Positions 1-10,400 of a DNA stretch of 64,000 bases are shown here, piece after piece; the stretch's first letter is position 1; each line of letters begins with the position of its first letter. The stretch spans positions 3,230-67,229 of the forward strand of contig VZRS01007522.1 in the NCBI GenBank assembly GCA_013398055.1, in the 5' to 3' direction. The stretch is from Ifrita kowaldi. Its lineage: Eukaryota; Chordata; Aves; Passeriformes; Cinclosomatidae. The position numbers and the translations under genes are program-made. Below the pieces are notes generated by a model. That model did no database searches. It saw only the letters and a list, made by a program, of their open reading frames with translations, and had not been told where the DNA came from.

Positions 1-195
1 AAAAGGCTGTGTCTGCAGCGACCTTGCCATGATCTAAAGTGTTTTGTTTACAGTCAGGCACCCCCGATGGCTGCAGCAAATCGGGACAGAGGCAGGCGCC
101 CGCCCGTAGTAGCAGTGAAGCGTGGAAAAAAAAATACAGGAAAAAAATATACTCGAAAGTCCCGGAGTGAAGCTGTGGAAAGATCAGAGCGCCAT

Positions 196-356
196 CGTCT
201 TGCAAAAGAGGGGCACAGCAGTGGGGCTGCGGGGGAGGCGGTGCGGGGTGGGGACCGGGGCGAGCGCTGAGCCTCCCCCGCAGAGCTCCAGCCTCTCTCG
301 GCCGGCTCTGCCCCGCTCTGGGGCCGTTTCGGCAGCAGACGCGGCCAGTCAAAGAT
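196..356. promoter_or_regulatory. CpG-rich patch near the left edge
   Basis: I count about 17 CpG dinucleotides in roughly 180 bp, against one or two per 100 bp in most of the window. The patch is G+C-rich. About 100 bp further on (near 450-470) there is a TATA-like GTTTATAGGG inside G/A-rich sequence. This could be the edge of a CpG-island promoter or a 5' untranslated region of a gene beyond the left boundary. The two short open frames across it (67-270 and 122-436) are basic and low-complexity and resemble no known protein, so no CDS is called. Direction of transcription cannot be told. Confidence 0.4.
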
Positions 357-479
357 CGGAGGAGAGGATTAGAGAAAGAAAGGAAAACAAACAACAACAC
401 AAAACCCCAAGCCCCAAACAAAACTTGGAGGAGTGAACCAGGGAGGAGGGAGGAGTGTTTATAGGGAGGTCTGGGCGAA

Positions 480-1230
480 GAATGTCCTGGCTCTTCTAAC
501 AGGCTCTGGACACCCTGTCCCCTCTCTTCCCACTACCCCTCTCCTCGCTCCTGTTTGGGCTTTTCCACTGGCAAAGCTGCTCGCTGTTTTTCTTTCCTCC
601 AGAATCGCTTAGGCAAGCTTCCCGTCTTCTTTTTGGCCACCCTCCTTCCCCAGCACTTTATAAGGCTGTCCAGAGAACCAGCAAAGCCCATCTGAACCGC
701 ACACATAAAGCATCTGGGTTGCTTGGGATTTTATACGTTCCCTTGCAAATAGCGGGGAGATTGGGAATAATACCTGAGCTCCTCCACAGGTCTTCCAGAG
801 TTGAGGTTGAAGAAGGCAGGGACATGGCATGGCCCATCTGGAGGTTTGAGATTTGCTCCTAACCCACCTCAGCTGTTACTGAGCCAGTGCTGCCTCCCCA
901 CCTCTCCAGTTTCCAGGCCAAGTGCCAATTTCTTCAAGAGATGTGGGGTGAGCCTGCCATCAGATTCGGGGTGCAGGCCCCAAGTATTCACCATATAACA
1001 TTTACTAAACAGGAGCCCTTTCCTTCTGGCAGGATTAGGGCCCCGTGAAGTTCGGCAGCAGGAACTGTCAAGAAGGAAAGAGCCATTTCAGTGTACAAAG
1101 GCCCTGGGACATAATCCAGCAATGCCCAGGACCAGAGCACTGTTTAGGGGGGCGAGAAGATGCCACCCTCCTGTGCAAGTGGCGTTCGAGACCTTTTGCT
1201 CGTTTGCTGTAAACTCTAGAGGGAGCCTAA
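480..1230. other. unassigned non-coding sequence between CpG patches
   Basis: Mixed-composition DNA between the two CpG-rich patches. Open frames are under 75 codons with no recognisable domain. No repeat family was recognised. Confidence 0.5.
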
Positions 1231-1231
1231 G

Positions 1232-1462
1232 GACAGAGATCCGGCCAGCGCCAGGACGTGGCCTCGCAGCTGGCAGCATCCCCGCTGCCCGCCCGAGCTG
1301 GCCCTGGGCTGGCCCCGCTGCCAGCCCTGCTGCCGGCGCTTCGGGGGGCTCTGCTCCCGCTCCCCTCTCGGCAGGTGGGCAGCAGCTGTGCCCGGGGGTA
1401 CCGGCCCCGGCACCGCCTGCAGCAGCCTCGGGAGGGCTCAGGTGCGAGGGCCGGCCCAGGGG
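1232..1462. promoter_or_regulatory. second CpG-rich patch (possible small CpG island)
   Basis: About 20 CpG in roughly 230 bp, with very high G+C. The open frames through it on both strands (1122-1469 and 1258-1644 on plus, 1216-1413 on minus) are Ala/Pro/Gly/Arg-rich, as expected for translated GC-rich DNA, and match no family I know. Together with the patch at 196-356 it makes the left 1.5 kb the most promoter-like part of the left half of the window. It could also be a first exon or simply a GC-biased segment. Confidence 0.4.
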
Positions 1463-1469
1463 ATTTTGA

Positions 1470-2250
1470 GTCCTTGAGAGGGTGCTGGCTGCAGGTACAG
1501 CTTGGGGTGTCCTTAATGGGCTTTAAGGGTGTCCTTGATGGGATTTGTTCTAAAAAGCAGGTAAGGTGTCAGAAATGCCTTCTCTCTGCTATAACTGTTG
1601 GGCAGGTTGCACAAACAGTTATGTCTGCGGAAGATACAAGTTGAATTACTAGCATTGGAAGTACTCATTCTTCCCTCTTTGGAGCTCTGCTTGTCATCAG
1701 CCTTCCCTTGACTTGCTAAAGGAGCAGCCCTTCCAAAATACCCTGATTTTGTCTCAGGGAAGACTTTCCTGGTATGGCTCAGACAATTTTATTTTTGTTT
1801 TTCATTTTGTTTGAAGTGCAAAATAGGAGCAAGCTTAAACTGCTCTTGAAGCAGGTGAAGCCAGGAGTGTCCTACAGCCAGCAGTGATGGATGCACCCTT
1901 CTGGGTAACCAGCTTCTCCTTTTTCAAATCAGGAACAAGAAAGAGGATGTTAATACACAGTCCCTGAAAATAAATACACACACTCACACATGATTATGTT
2001 GAGTTATCCCAGCAAACATTACTGTTGTAGAGGTGAGGCCTAAATCAGTAAATTGATTGATTACTTGCTGTGAAGTGACCTAATTTCCCTGAAGAAAACA
2101 CACTATATGAAAAAAAAAAAAAATTTCAGGCCAGTCTAGCTCCATGTCTGTAAGACTTCCCATTTAATACATCACATAACCCATGCCACTTTGTTAGAAT
2201 AGCAAATTTTTGACATAGGAGTCTTAACTAGAGGTTTCTTGTGGCAACTA
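1470..2250. other. unassigned AT-richer non-coding sequence
   Basis: No coding frame or repeat family was recognised. A short imperfect direct duplication (GGGTGTCCTT followed by ATGGG) sits near 1505-1546. A run of 14 A lies near 2110-2123. The segment around 1990-2100 is AT-rich and unrepetitive. Confidence 0.5.
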
Positions 2251-2256
2251 AACTTC

Positions 2257-2381
2257 CTTTGCCTTTCCATGTCCTTTCCCCTCCCCTTCCCTCCCCTCCC
2301 TTTTGCTTCTCTCTCCCCTTCCCCTTCCCCTTCCCTTTCTCTTTCCCTTCCCTTCTCCCTCTCTCCCCCTCCCTTTTCAGG
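2257..2381. repeat. polypyrimidine (CT-rich) tract
   Basis: About 125 bp of almost pure C and T on the plus strand, built of irregular CCCTTCC and CTTTC units. Translated frames through it (2228-2443 minus, Lys/Glu/Gly-rich; 2241-2423 plus, Phe/Pro/Ser-rich) are artefacts of this composition. Such homopurine-homopyrimidine DNA can adopt triplex (H-DNA) structure, but no function is shown here. Confidence 0.85.
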
Positions 2382-2389
2382 GTGTGTAG

Positions 2390-3110
2390 AGGATTAACCT
2401 GCTCCGTGTTTGTAGAGTTCTGAATATTAAAAGCCCAAAGCAAGAGCTGATTACCAACACCAACCAGGAACTATTATTGTCACTACGAAATTGAACAGTT
2501 TTCCAGCCCCTTGCTGCGCCACTTACGCCTTTAAGAAAGTTTCCCAACAGAAGAATTATCTGCAGTGGAAATGAGTTGTCCTGTTTTTCTACAAAGCCTG
2601 AAGTGAACCTTTCTGGGAAGGGGATGATATTTTTTAGCAATGTTTTCTCAAGTACAATTCTTTAGGTTCCCGAGTGATGACACATTGTACAGCAACGCTC
2701 TTGGCACAAGGCGTTCATCTGTGAGAAGGGACGCTGGCCCCATTTCTTGCAGCCATTCATTAAATAAAAACACCCCGTGTCATATGTTATGTTCCTCTGA
2801 AATGCTCAGAGTTTTTAGTCCATGAAATTCTATGGTGCCTGGATAATTTTTTTCCCAGAACACAGCACTAACCTCTAAGTCAGTTACTGAACATTGTTGG
2901 AAGAGCTTGTTATTTTTCTTTAGTGTTGTGTTTTGTTTTCATTTGGTAGGATCCCAGCTTCATGCAATAGGCTTTTTCAGAAACACAGAACTATGTAAAT
3001 GTGATGCTTACAGCTGACCACAAAGAGGCCACTCACCAAAAAAGTACCCCGACATAAAAACATCTGCATCTGTTAGAATTTTAGGCATTCTGGGTGCTGT
3101 TTACATGAGA
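2390..3110. other. unassigned non-coding sequence
   Basis: Unique-looking sequence between the two pyrimidine tracts, with no supported gene or repeat. It contains AT-rich, homeobox-like patches that cannot be interpreted without comparison to other genomes. Confidence 0.5.
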
Positions 3111-3121
3111 ATCTAGCCCAG

Positions 3122-3464
3122 TTCTCTTTTTTATTTTATTTTTCTTTTTCCTTTCCTTTGTCTTATTTTCCCTTGTTTTTCCTTTCTTTTTCTTTTTCTT
3201 TTTCTCTCTTTTTCTTTTTTCTTTTTCTTTTTCTCTCTTTTTCTTTTTTCTTTTTCTTTTTCTCTCTTTTTCTTTTTTCTTTTTCTTTTTCTCTCTTTTT
3301 CTTTTTTCTTTTTCTTTTTCTCTCTTTTTCTTTTTTCTTTTTCTTTTTCTCTCTTTTTCTTTTTTCTTTTTCTTTTTCTCTCTTTTTCTTTTTTCTTTTT
3401 CTTTTTCTTTTTTTCTTCTTTTTCTCTTTTTCTTTTTCCTTTCTTTTTTTTTTCTTTCCCCAAC
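3122..3464. repeat. T/C minisatellite with seven identical 29-bp units
   Basis: The tract is nearly pure T and C. From 3204 to 3406 the unit starting at CTCTC recurs at exactly 29-bp spacing (3204, 3233, 3262, 3291, 3320, 3349, 3378), giving seven copies with no difference that I can see. Each unit is CTCTC, five T, C, six T, C, five T, C, five T. The flanks (3122-3203 and 3407-3464) are less regular T/C sequence. Since 29 is not divisible by 3, all three minus frames stay open for 29 codons per three units, which explains the Lys/Arg/Glu-rich open frames at 3081-3506 and 3131-3463. These are not proteins. Lack of divergence between units suggests recent expansion or an assembly-made array. 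Confidence 0.93.
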
Positions 3465-3930
3465 GGGCTGTATTAATTGTGTTGGGATCAAGAGGTCTAC
3501 AAACATCTTCCTTATATAAACAGAGGAACTGGTCTGGCTACTTTCTAAACCCTTTAAGGAAGATGACCCATCTCACATACCAAAATGATGGCATTAAGTA
3601 ACAGATTACTATCAGAGCTTGGGATCTGAGTCCTGGTTCTGGCTTCCCTTGGCCATGTCACTGCACATTGCTGTAACTCTTGGCACCTACATTTCTTCCC
3701 TCACCCTCTTCCGAATCTGTTTAGACTTTTAGCTGTTGGAAACGCTCTGTTTGTACAGTACCACATCTTGTTTGTGTTAACCAGCCTAGCAAGGGAATCG
3801 TACAGCTCCAGGATGCAAAAACCAGGGCATTAACCTACAGTAATGGGATGTTATTACAGAGGAAGATTGAAAGTGGATTCTGCAAGCACCTGGCAATGAG
3901 AAAACTGTTATGAGGTAGGTGACAGGCATT
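3465..3930. other. unassigned non-coding sequence
   Basis: No gene. A segment at 3625-3690 faintly recalls the middle of a MIR SINE but is too short and diverged to call. The rest is unassigned. Confidence 0.45.
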
Positions 3931-3933
3931 TCA

Positions 3934-4228
3934 GAGAATCACAGAATGGCTTGGGTTGGAATGGACCTTAAAGATCATCCAGTCCCATCCCCTGCCATGG
4001 GCAGGGACACCTTCCACTATCCCAGGTTGCTCAGAGCCCCATCCCACCTGGCCTGGGACATTTCCAGGGATGGGGCAGCCACAGCTTCTCTGGGCAACTT
4101 GCGCCAGGGCTCACCACCCTCACAGTGAAAATTTTTTTCCTAATATCCAATCTAAACCTGCTCTCTGTCAGTGTGAAGCCATTCCCCCTTCTCCTGTCAC
4201 TCCATGCCCTTGTAAAAAGAAGTGCTCT
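3934..4228 (-). mobile_element. CR1 LINE, 5'-truncated 3' end
   Basis: Read on the plus strand, the segment opens with AGAATCACAGAATGG, the reverse complement of the CR1 3' terminal ATTCTGTGATTCT tail. It continues with the usual avian CR1 3' sequence (TTAAAGATCATCCAGTCCC, CAGGGACACCTTCCACTA, and so on). On the minus strand, the frame at 4031-4300 holds the C-terminal end of the CR1 ORF2 protein: a GNGF motif, then a RFRLDIRKKIFTVRVV-like stretch, then a frameshifted tail. Similarity fades near 4228, so only about 295 bp of a multi-kilobase element remain. CR1 inserts by target-primed reverse transcription and is usually 5'-truncated, as here. Not functional. Confidence 0.92.
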
Positions 4229-4229
4229 A

Positions 4230-6190
4230 TCACCATCCCTCCAGCCATGCCCATCAGGATGGTCCTGCCAGACCGAGACCCTCCTGAGCCCAGTTACCAA
4301 TGGGCTGCATCAGTACTCCTAAGCCTGTTCATGGCTGACCTAAAGCAGCCAAGCCTAAAAAAGTAGAGCAAGCTGGCAAGTCAAAAAGCAAACATTATTT
4401 CACTCAAGCCAGTCTATTGCAAAATGCACTGTGGCCATGATTTCAGTGGCTTATGAGCAAGGTGGAAAAAGAGAGGCCTTTTATTTACCAGCGTGTGTTC
4501 TGGGTTTCCCTCCTAAGGAGTTAAACGTTTCTCTGAGCAGAGGCCATATCTGCTGTGATTTTGAGTCTGGAAAGCTGCATGGTTACTCCCTTTGTTCTGG
4601 CTGCCAGCAGCTAAACTGGGACATCAATTCAAAGAGGAGTACCTGAAAGCATCACTTTAAAGGATTTGTCACCTTGTTATCTCTGGTTTGAAAGGCTTTT
4701 TGGGAACAACTTCCACTCAAAATGTTTGCAAAGGGCGAAGTTAGAATTGCAGATGTCACGGTTTATATTTAATAACTGGCTTTATTGACAACAATGAAAC
4801 ATAGCTAATACTATGAGAGGCCCTGGCAATTCTCCTTTTCTTCAGTTGCCCCCCACCCCAAGCCTGCAAAAGACAGTTGGGAAAGCAGCAAAGCAGCAAA
4901 AGCTATGGTCTGACTCAAAAATTGTTCCTTGGATCTCTGTAACAAGGTCCTAAAAGAAGTTCTTCTCTTCCTGGTGGTCTCCAGCACTCTGAAGCCATTG
5001 CCAACCTCTCAGAACTCCTTTGCCCTTCAAAACCAAAGAAAACTACCAAAAATTAACCCAACCCCACACAACAGGCCAGGTTAAGCCTGCTGAGAAGTCA
5101 GGGCCAGCTCCTCCAAGGCATTCAGGTGTCTGAGCACATTTGAAAACCTGTCTCTAATGCTCTAGAGGGTGGTTGGCAAGAAGCCTTCTCAGGGTGCCTG
5201 GTGGGAAGGGGGAGGTTGGGATCTAATGGCTCTGAGGGTGCAAAGTCACTTCAGGGATTTCATAATGCTGGGTTTTCAAAAAAATAAATGTTGGGGTTCT
5301 CTATAATTTCTTCTGCTTTTTTGAGGCTTCCTCCTTACCCACAAGAACCAGAAGCTCATTCTTCTGTGAAGGAAAGATTCAAAGATTCTGGCAGTAGCCA
5401 GACAAAAGCTAATTGACACAGCAAAACGGTGAGAAGTGCTCACACCAGGAGCTGAGGTCCACTTTGGCTACACAAGAGAAAAGTTTACTTCAGCTCTGGA
5501 CACATGATCTGGAGCAGTATTTGAGAAGACTTTCCAAAGCCAGCTTGGTTACTTTCAAAGCTACTGAAGTCCTGTTTTCAAGAGTGACTTTAGCACTAGG
5601 GCACCTTGACTTGATTACAGCTGTGCAGGCCTCCAAGGTCACATTCTCAAAAGTAGTTGCACCAAGATCAAGTAACTACATCATTTTGCTGCCTGTGAAA
5701 AATGTTTTGATTTAATTGAAATGATTTTAAGTTGATCCTACCACTTCTGTGAATGTTCCTAACAGTATTGTAAAATAGCCATTTATTTCTTCTTACAAAT
5801 TGCAGATTTTTGTAAGGGTGATTTAGTGGAACCTCTCAGAGAGAACAGCAGCATCTTCTACAGCTTTCTTGTCTCCCTGTGAATTCATGGTAGAAAAAGC
5901 TGATGGTAATGCTAATAAACTGTTTTTCTTTCGTACATTCAGATATTGGGCATCTGTAGCTTGGGCCCTGGGGGCTAGTTACTTCTGAGGAATTTTACAG
6001 AGTTTGTGTTTAATTAATAAGTAATTTGATTCTTTTCCTTTTCAGCCTCTAACAAGCAGTAACAGCCTATCTTTCAGGAAGTCAAGTACAAGGCTTTCTT
6101 TTCCCCAGTAGGTACTGAGCTCTAGGCCTGGAAAAGGGCCAGAGCACACAGGGACAATGTTCCACAGTAATATTTTGTACCTCATTAAAA
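4230..6190. other. unassigned non-coding sequence
   Basis: About 2 kb with no supported gene. The longest frame (5413-5715 plus, 100 codons) resembles nothing known and lacks a signal peptide, membrane segment or motif. No repeat family was recognised. Confidence 0.5.
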
Positions 6191-6193
6191 AAA

Positions 6194-6218
6194 ATAACAA
6201 CAACAACAACAACAACAG
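6194..6218. repeat. AAC microsatellite
   Basis: About eight AAC units in a row following an A run. This is the source of the Asn run in the small frame at 6157-6345, which is not a gene. Confidence 0.9.
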
Positions 6219-6219
6219 C

Positions 6220-7340
6220 CGACTTGCACATGAAATAAAACGTCTTTCTTTTCCTCCTCCTCTTGTTTTACAAATATTCATTTATTCATTATGCTTCCTG
6301 TTAAAGTGCCTGCACACACACATTCACACTGGATTTTTCTGCTGAACAAACAATGTGTTAAGATGTCTTGTATTATTTTTATGAATTTATTTTGGCTTAC
6401 ATCAAGCTCCTGTGAAACATCCCGCATCACAAGGACTCTGTGGCAAGGGATATCTGGGTGATTGATGGTTTGGATTACTTCAGTTTGAGAGTGTTTCTCT
6501 TATAAAAAAATCTGCAGAAACCCATTGCTTCTATGTTCTCTCATATTGAGTACCTTAAAGCTGAGAGACTGCTAAGTCACTCTGGAAAATATTGGCCTGG
6601 AAGACTTCACCCATCTGTGCAAATACACCACAATCCAATTAAACTGGCAGACTTTGCAATTATTTGCAGATTTCCACAATCTGGCAGCAGCAAGCAGATA
6701 CAGCCTGTGTTGCATAAGCGAGTTGTCTCAAGCCCATGTGCCCCACAGCCTCACAGAGCTCCCCAAAATCCTGGAGGAGCTGTGGGCAGCGTGGTGTGTC
6801 CTGCAGATGGGCACACACCGAAGGGATGGGCTCCAGTGCCAAAAGCAACCCTTAGCTGAGCTCCTGGCCCCAGCAGTGCAGGGCTAAACATTACAATTTG
6901 CTGCACCATCCCCTCCACAACTACAATGTCACAAAGCCAATTTAAGAGGTTTCCATCCTTTGCCATTTATTCTCACCTCAGCTTTAAGCAAGGCCTTTAA
7001 AATGAAACTGAAAAGTAAAAAAAGAAATTAACAAAAATAAAAGGATTGTGAGGGAGGAATAATCCAGATGAGTTTGCAGCACTGCTACAAACTGTTGCAC
7101 TTTCACTACTGAGGAAGAGGGAGGTTAAAAAGTGGCCTTTTGTGAGGAAGAAAAGAAGATGCTAAACTCGGTAGTAACCACAGGACTACTTCCCCAACCT
7201 GTGTCAGCACACAGCCATGCTAATGTTTGTGATAGCAGAAAGAATGAGGGTTTGGAGAAGAGGGAAGGTGAGCTGGATGATTTCTGTGGCAGTGCCCCAT
7301 CAGAGTGTTTGTAGGGGATGGGATTCCTGCTGCCAGACAG
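6220..7340. other. unassigned non-coding sequence
   Basis: No supported gene. Open frames at 6533-6859, 6654-6887 and 6751-6966 overlap on both strands, and none shows a known domain. A short imperfect CA-rich patch lies near 6310-6330. Confidence 0.5.
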
Positions 7341-7343
7341 GTT

Positions 7344-7400
7344 GAGATACTCAAAGGCTTGAAAGTACTTAAAGTACTTTGAGTACTCAAAGATACTTTC
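7344..7400. repeat. cluster of perfect palindromes around AGTACT
   Basis: Within 57 bp there is a perfect 16-bp palindrome CTTTGAGTACTCAAAG (7377-7392) and a 10-bp palindrome AAAGTACTTT (7371-7380). An 8-bp palindrome AAGTACTT lies at 7363-7370. TACTCAAAG occurs twice as a direct repeat (7348-7356 and 7384-7392), and each copy can pair with CTTTGAGTA at 7377-7385. Several mutually exclusive stem-loops are therefore possible. Function unknown. Confidence 0.85.
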
Positions 7401-10400
7401 AATTCAAAGAAGCAGTGTGTTTGTCCCTACCAGCTGATATGAAACTAATCACATTAGTCCAAGCTTCAGGCTAACTTCTTAAAATCTAGGCCTAGGCTCT
7501 TACAAAAAGCCCACTGAAACAAAACTCTTAAGATCTGCTTCAAAGTCGCATTTTTTTCCATCTCCATTTCCAGCTGCAGGTTTTCACCCTGGTTTCACCT
7601 TCTCCCTCCGTGGAGTGGATGCTCCTCTTTGGCAAGGCTTTAGCTAGGCCTGGGAAGTGCCTCAGGTTAAACTAGCAATAAAGGAGGGACAGAGTGGGGG
7701 TTTGTTTAATATTCAGTGTAGCTCCCAGGTCTGGTTCACAGCACAGCCCCACCAACAGCGGTGTTGGCAGGACCCACAGGTCAGCGGGGGTAGGCACTGA
7801 ACCTTGGCCGCAGGTGCTCGGCCATGGAGGGGATTCCCAGTCCTCGGCTGGCCCCTGCCAGCTGGTATTTCCATGCAATGTGAGGGGGAGATCCCCCAAA
7901 GCAAATGAGATGTTTTCACAAGCTGTGAGGTCACTGGATCCCACAATGTGAGTGGACGTGTGAGGAGCTGAAGCAGCACTTTGAGCAAGGATCCAAGCAG
8001 GTGAGTAATAGCAAAGGCTGAGGTGGGAAGCTCTGGCCTGAGACCTGCTGCTCTCGAGACCTGCTCTAGTCACCACCCGTGCCTGCTGCAGGCTCTTCTG
8101 GAAACCATGGAACTGCAAGGAGCACCCAGTTCTGCAGAAGCCCCAAAACCCACGGGAGGAGGGGATGAGGGAAGTGAAACCTCACTAAATTGTGGTACCC
8201 AGCCTGTTTGGGAGACCCATCTAGGCTGGGTGAGTCTGCACCATTTCAGCAGCCTTTCCTGTCGAGACCTGCAGCCATGAAGATGCCCAAACTCTTCCTT
8301 TCCAGAAACGAGGAATCAATCCCTTGAAAGCACGGCTGTGTCCTCTCACGCAGCACAGAGCTCATCCAACACCCCCATTTCAGATCCCACCTGCACCCCA
8401 ACCAACAAGCTCTCCCAGGTCACCCCGCCTGGGGCTTCCTCCTTGTCTTTTGGGGTTGTTTCATGTTCAGGGCCTGAAACATAGGTCTTTTTAAAATGAA
8501 TATATATGTTATTAATTCTCTCTATTTCTTTTGTTCTCATATTTGCTTATGTCAAGCAAAATGAAAATATTTCATCAGAGGAGAGCTAACAGGCTCTAAG
8601 ATAAGCAGTTCAATAGTCTTCTCTGAACATCCATTTAAAAATGGATTCAAGTAAGATGATGTCCTAGCCAGGTGGAGTAGGCATCTTCATAGAAATAAGG
8701 AAGAAAATGGTTGAAAAAGCAGCAAAGTTAAAAGAAAGAATTCCCAGAGCATTGTTTTCTACTTGAATAACAAAGCTAAGTCTTTTAATCTTAAGGCTGG
8801 GATTTGTCTTCATTACTGCTGATACATTCCCCTTTCTCCTTATTCCCATAGAGTATCTTCTTGCCAGCTCCTGCATAACTTTCTGGGAAACTGAACTCTT
8901 CTGGCAAGCAGAAGATCTCCTAGTTTGTCAGCTTACAAGTCCATGGCAGTGAAACAGCATTGGCTCGTCATTTCTGGGGCAGTTTCCAGTGGTCTGTGAA
9001 AATTGCAGCAATCACAGAGGACAGGGTTAAAGTCACCTGATTTTAGCTGCCTAAAATGGGATTCCTCATCTAAACTACTCATTTTCCCACAGGATGGAGT
9101 ACCATCAGAAGACAAGTCATCCCTCTTCTCTGGGACACCCACTTGGATAGGTGAATCACCCTCTGAATGTGCCCGTGTCTTGTTCGTGGGCTTCGGAGAG
9201 TACCTGCATGTCGAGTTCAGACTGGATGTGAACTTCCAGTCAGCCAAATTTAAGCGAGTCTTGCCCACAGTGCTGGCATCTCCCCGAGGTTTCCATTTGC
9301 AGCAGCACTGTAACAGATGCTGAGAATACATTAAATGCTTTCCTAATGTCACATTCCCATGTCTGCAATCATGGTAATTGCCTCAGTGGAGTTTTGCAAT
9401 TGCAAAGGAGCAGGAAGCCATCTGCAAAGGAATCTGTCTATTAAGATGTGGCCCCTACTCTGGAAGTGCTTGAAAAGCCCCAGCACATTTCTTGGGCTAA
9501 AGATAAAAACTAAAAAAATTAAAAAAAAAAAAAAAAGGTCAGACTCCTGCAGCAATATGGAAGGTATCCAGAATGCACTCCAGTGATCCAAGGAATAGAC
9601 TGACTTTTGCTTTAGGACTGTGCTAATTAAATACTGCTAACTACATCTGAATAGAATTAAGTCTAATTTAAGGCCCTTTCTGAGCTCCAGGGCAATGTAG
9701 GCTTGTCCTAAAAAAAGAAATTACCGACTGCTGACAACAGGTGTCAGCAACAGGATCGGCCGAACCGGGGCTGAATGTGAATTAGCTGCAAGTGTAGACA
9801 AGGACAATCTAACTTCGGCAGTGTTGCTGCAGCCACGATGAGACCTGGCTGGATGCAGGGATAAACCTGGGGAGCAGAGCAGGAACGAACCAGAGCAGTC
9901 ACGGTGCAGCTGCCCTCGTTGGTGCGTGCAGATAATCAGTGCAGATCTAATTTTCTGTGGCGTAGATAAGGTTTGTTTTAGCACCACACATGCCAAAAAC
10001 ACCTTAGGTTCCCATAGGAATTCTTGGGTGGCAGCCAAGGGGAATATTTTGCAATGAGTACTGTGCTCCCTTCCTCTTACTTCTAGCCCCTGCCCTGCAG
10101 TCCACAGGAATTCCCCCAAAGAGGGATCAGGTGTTTTACTTCTCTTTTCTATGTGCATCCATATTAAATCGAGCAGGAAAGGTACTACAAAGCCTTGGAC
10201 AAACCAGGGCAGCAGAGCACCATTGGCCCCACAGGTCCTTTGCTGGCAGCTCTTTTGCTACCATTTCCTGCTGGCTCCTACGCTGTCTTTCTCATCATAT
10301 TTCTTTAGCAACATCCCGTGTCTCTTCTTCTCTCCCCCTTGCTCTTTTGCTTTTAAATATACATTTAAGATGGTTTTTTTTTCCATGCCCTTTCTCTGTA

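Noticed and set aside
3122..3464. CRISPR array
   Set aside because: Contiguous tandem units with no spacers, in a vertebrate genome; a minisatellite explains it.
3081..3506. Lys/Arg/Glu-rich minus-strand frames of 110-141 codons
   Set aside because: Translation of the 29-bp T/C minisatellite; all frames stay open because no stop codon can occur in it.
3625..3690. Possible MIR fragment
   Set aside because: Only scattered short matches (GAGTCCTGGTTCTGGC, GGCCATGTCACT) with a missing middle; too weak to call.
9025..9085. Old interspersed repeat around TTTTAGCTGCCTAAAATGGG
   Set aside because: Suggestive of reptile repeats, but no ordered match long enough to support it.
8933..9352. 139-codon minus frame as a possible exon or gene
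   Set aside because: A plus-strand frame of 106 codons overlaps it, no domain is seen, and its end overlaps a possible old repeat.
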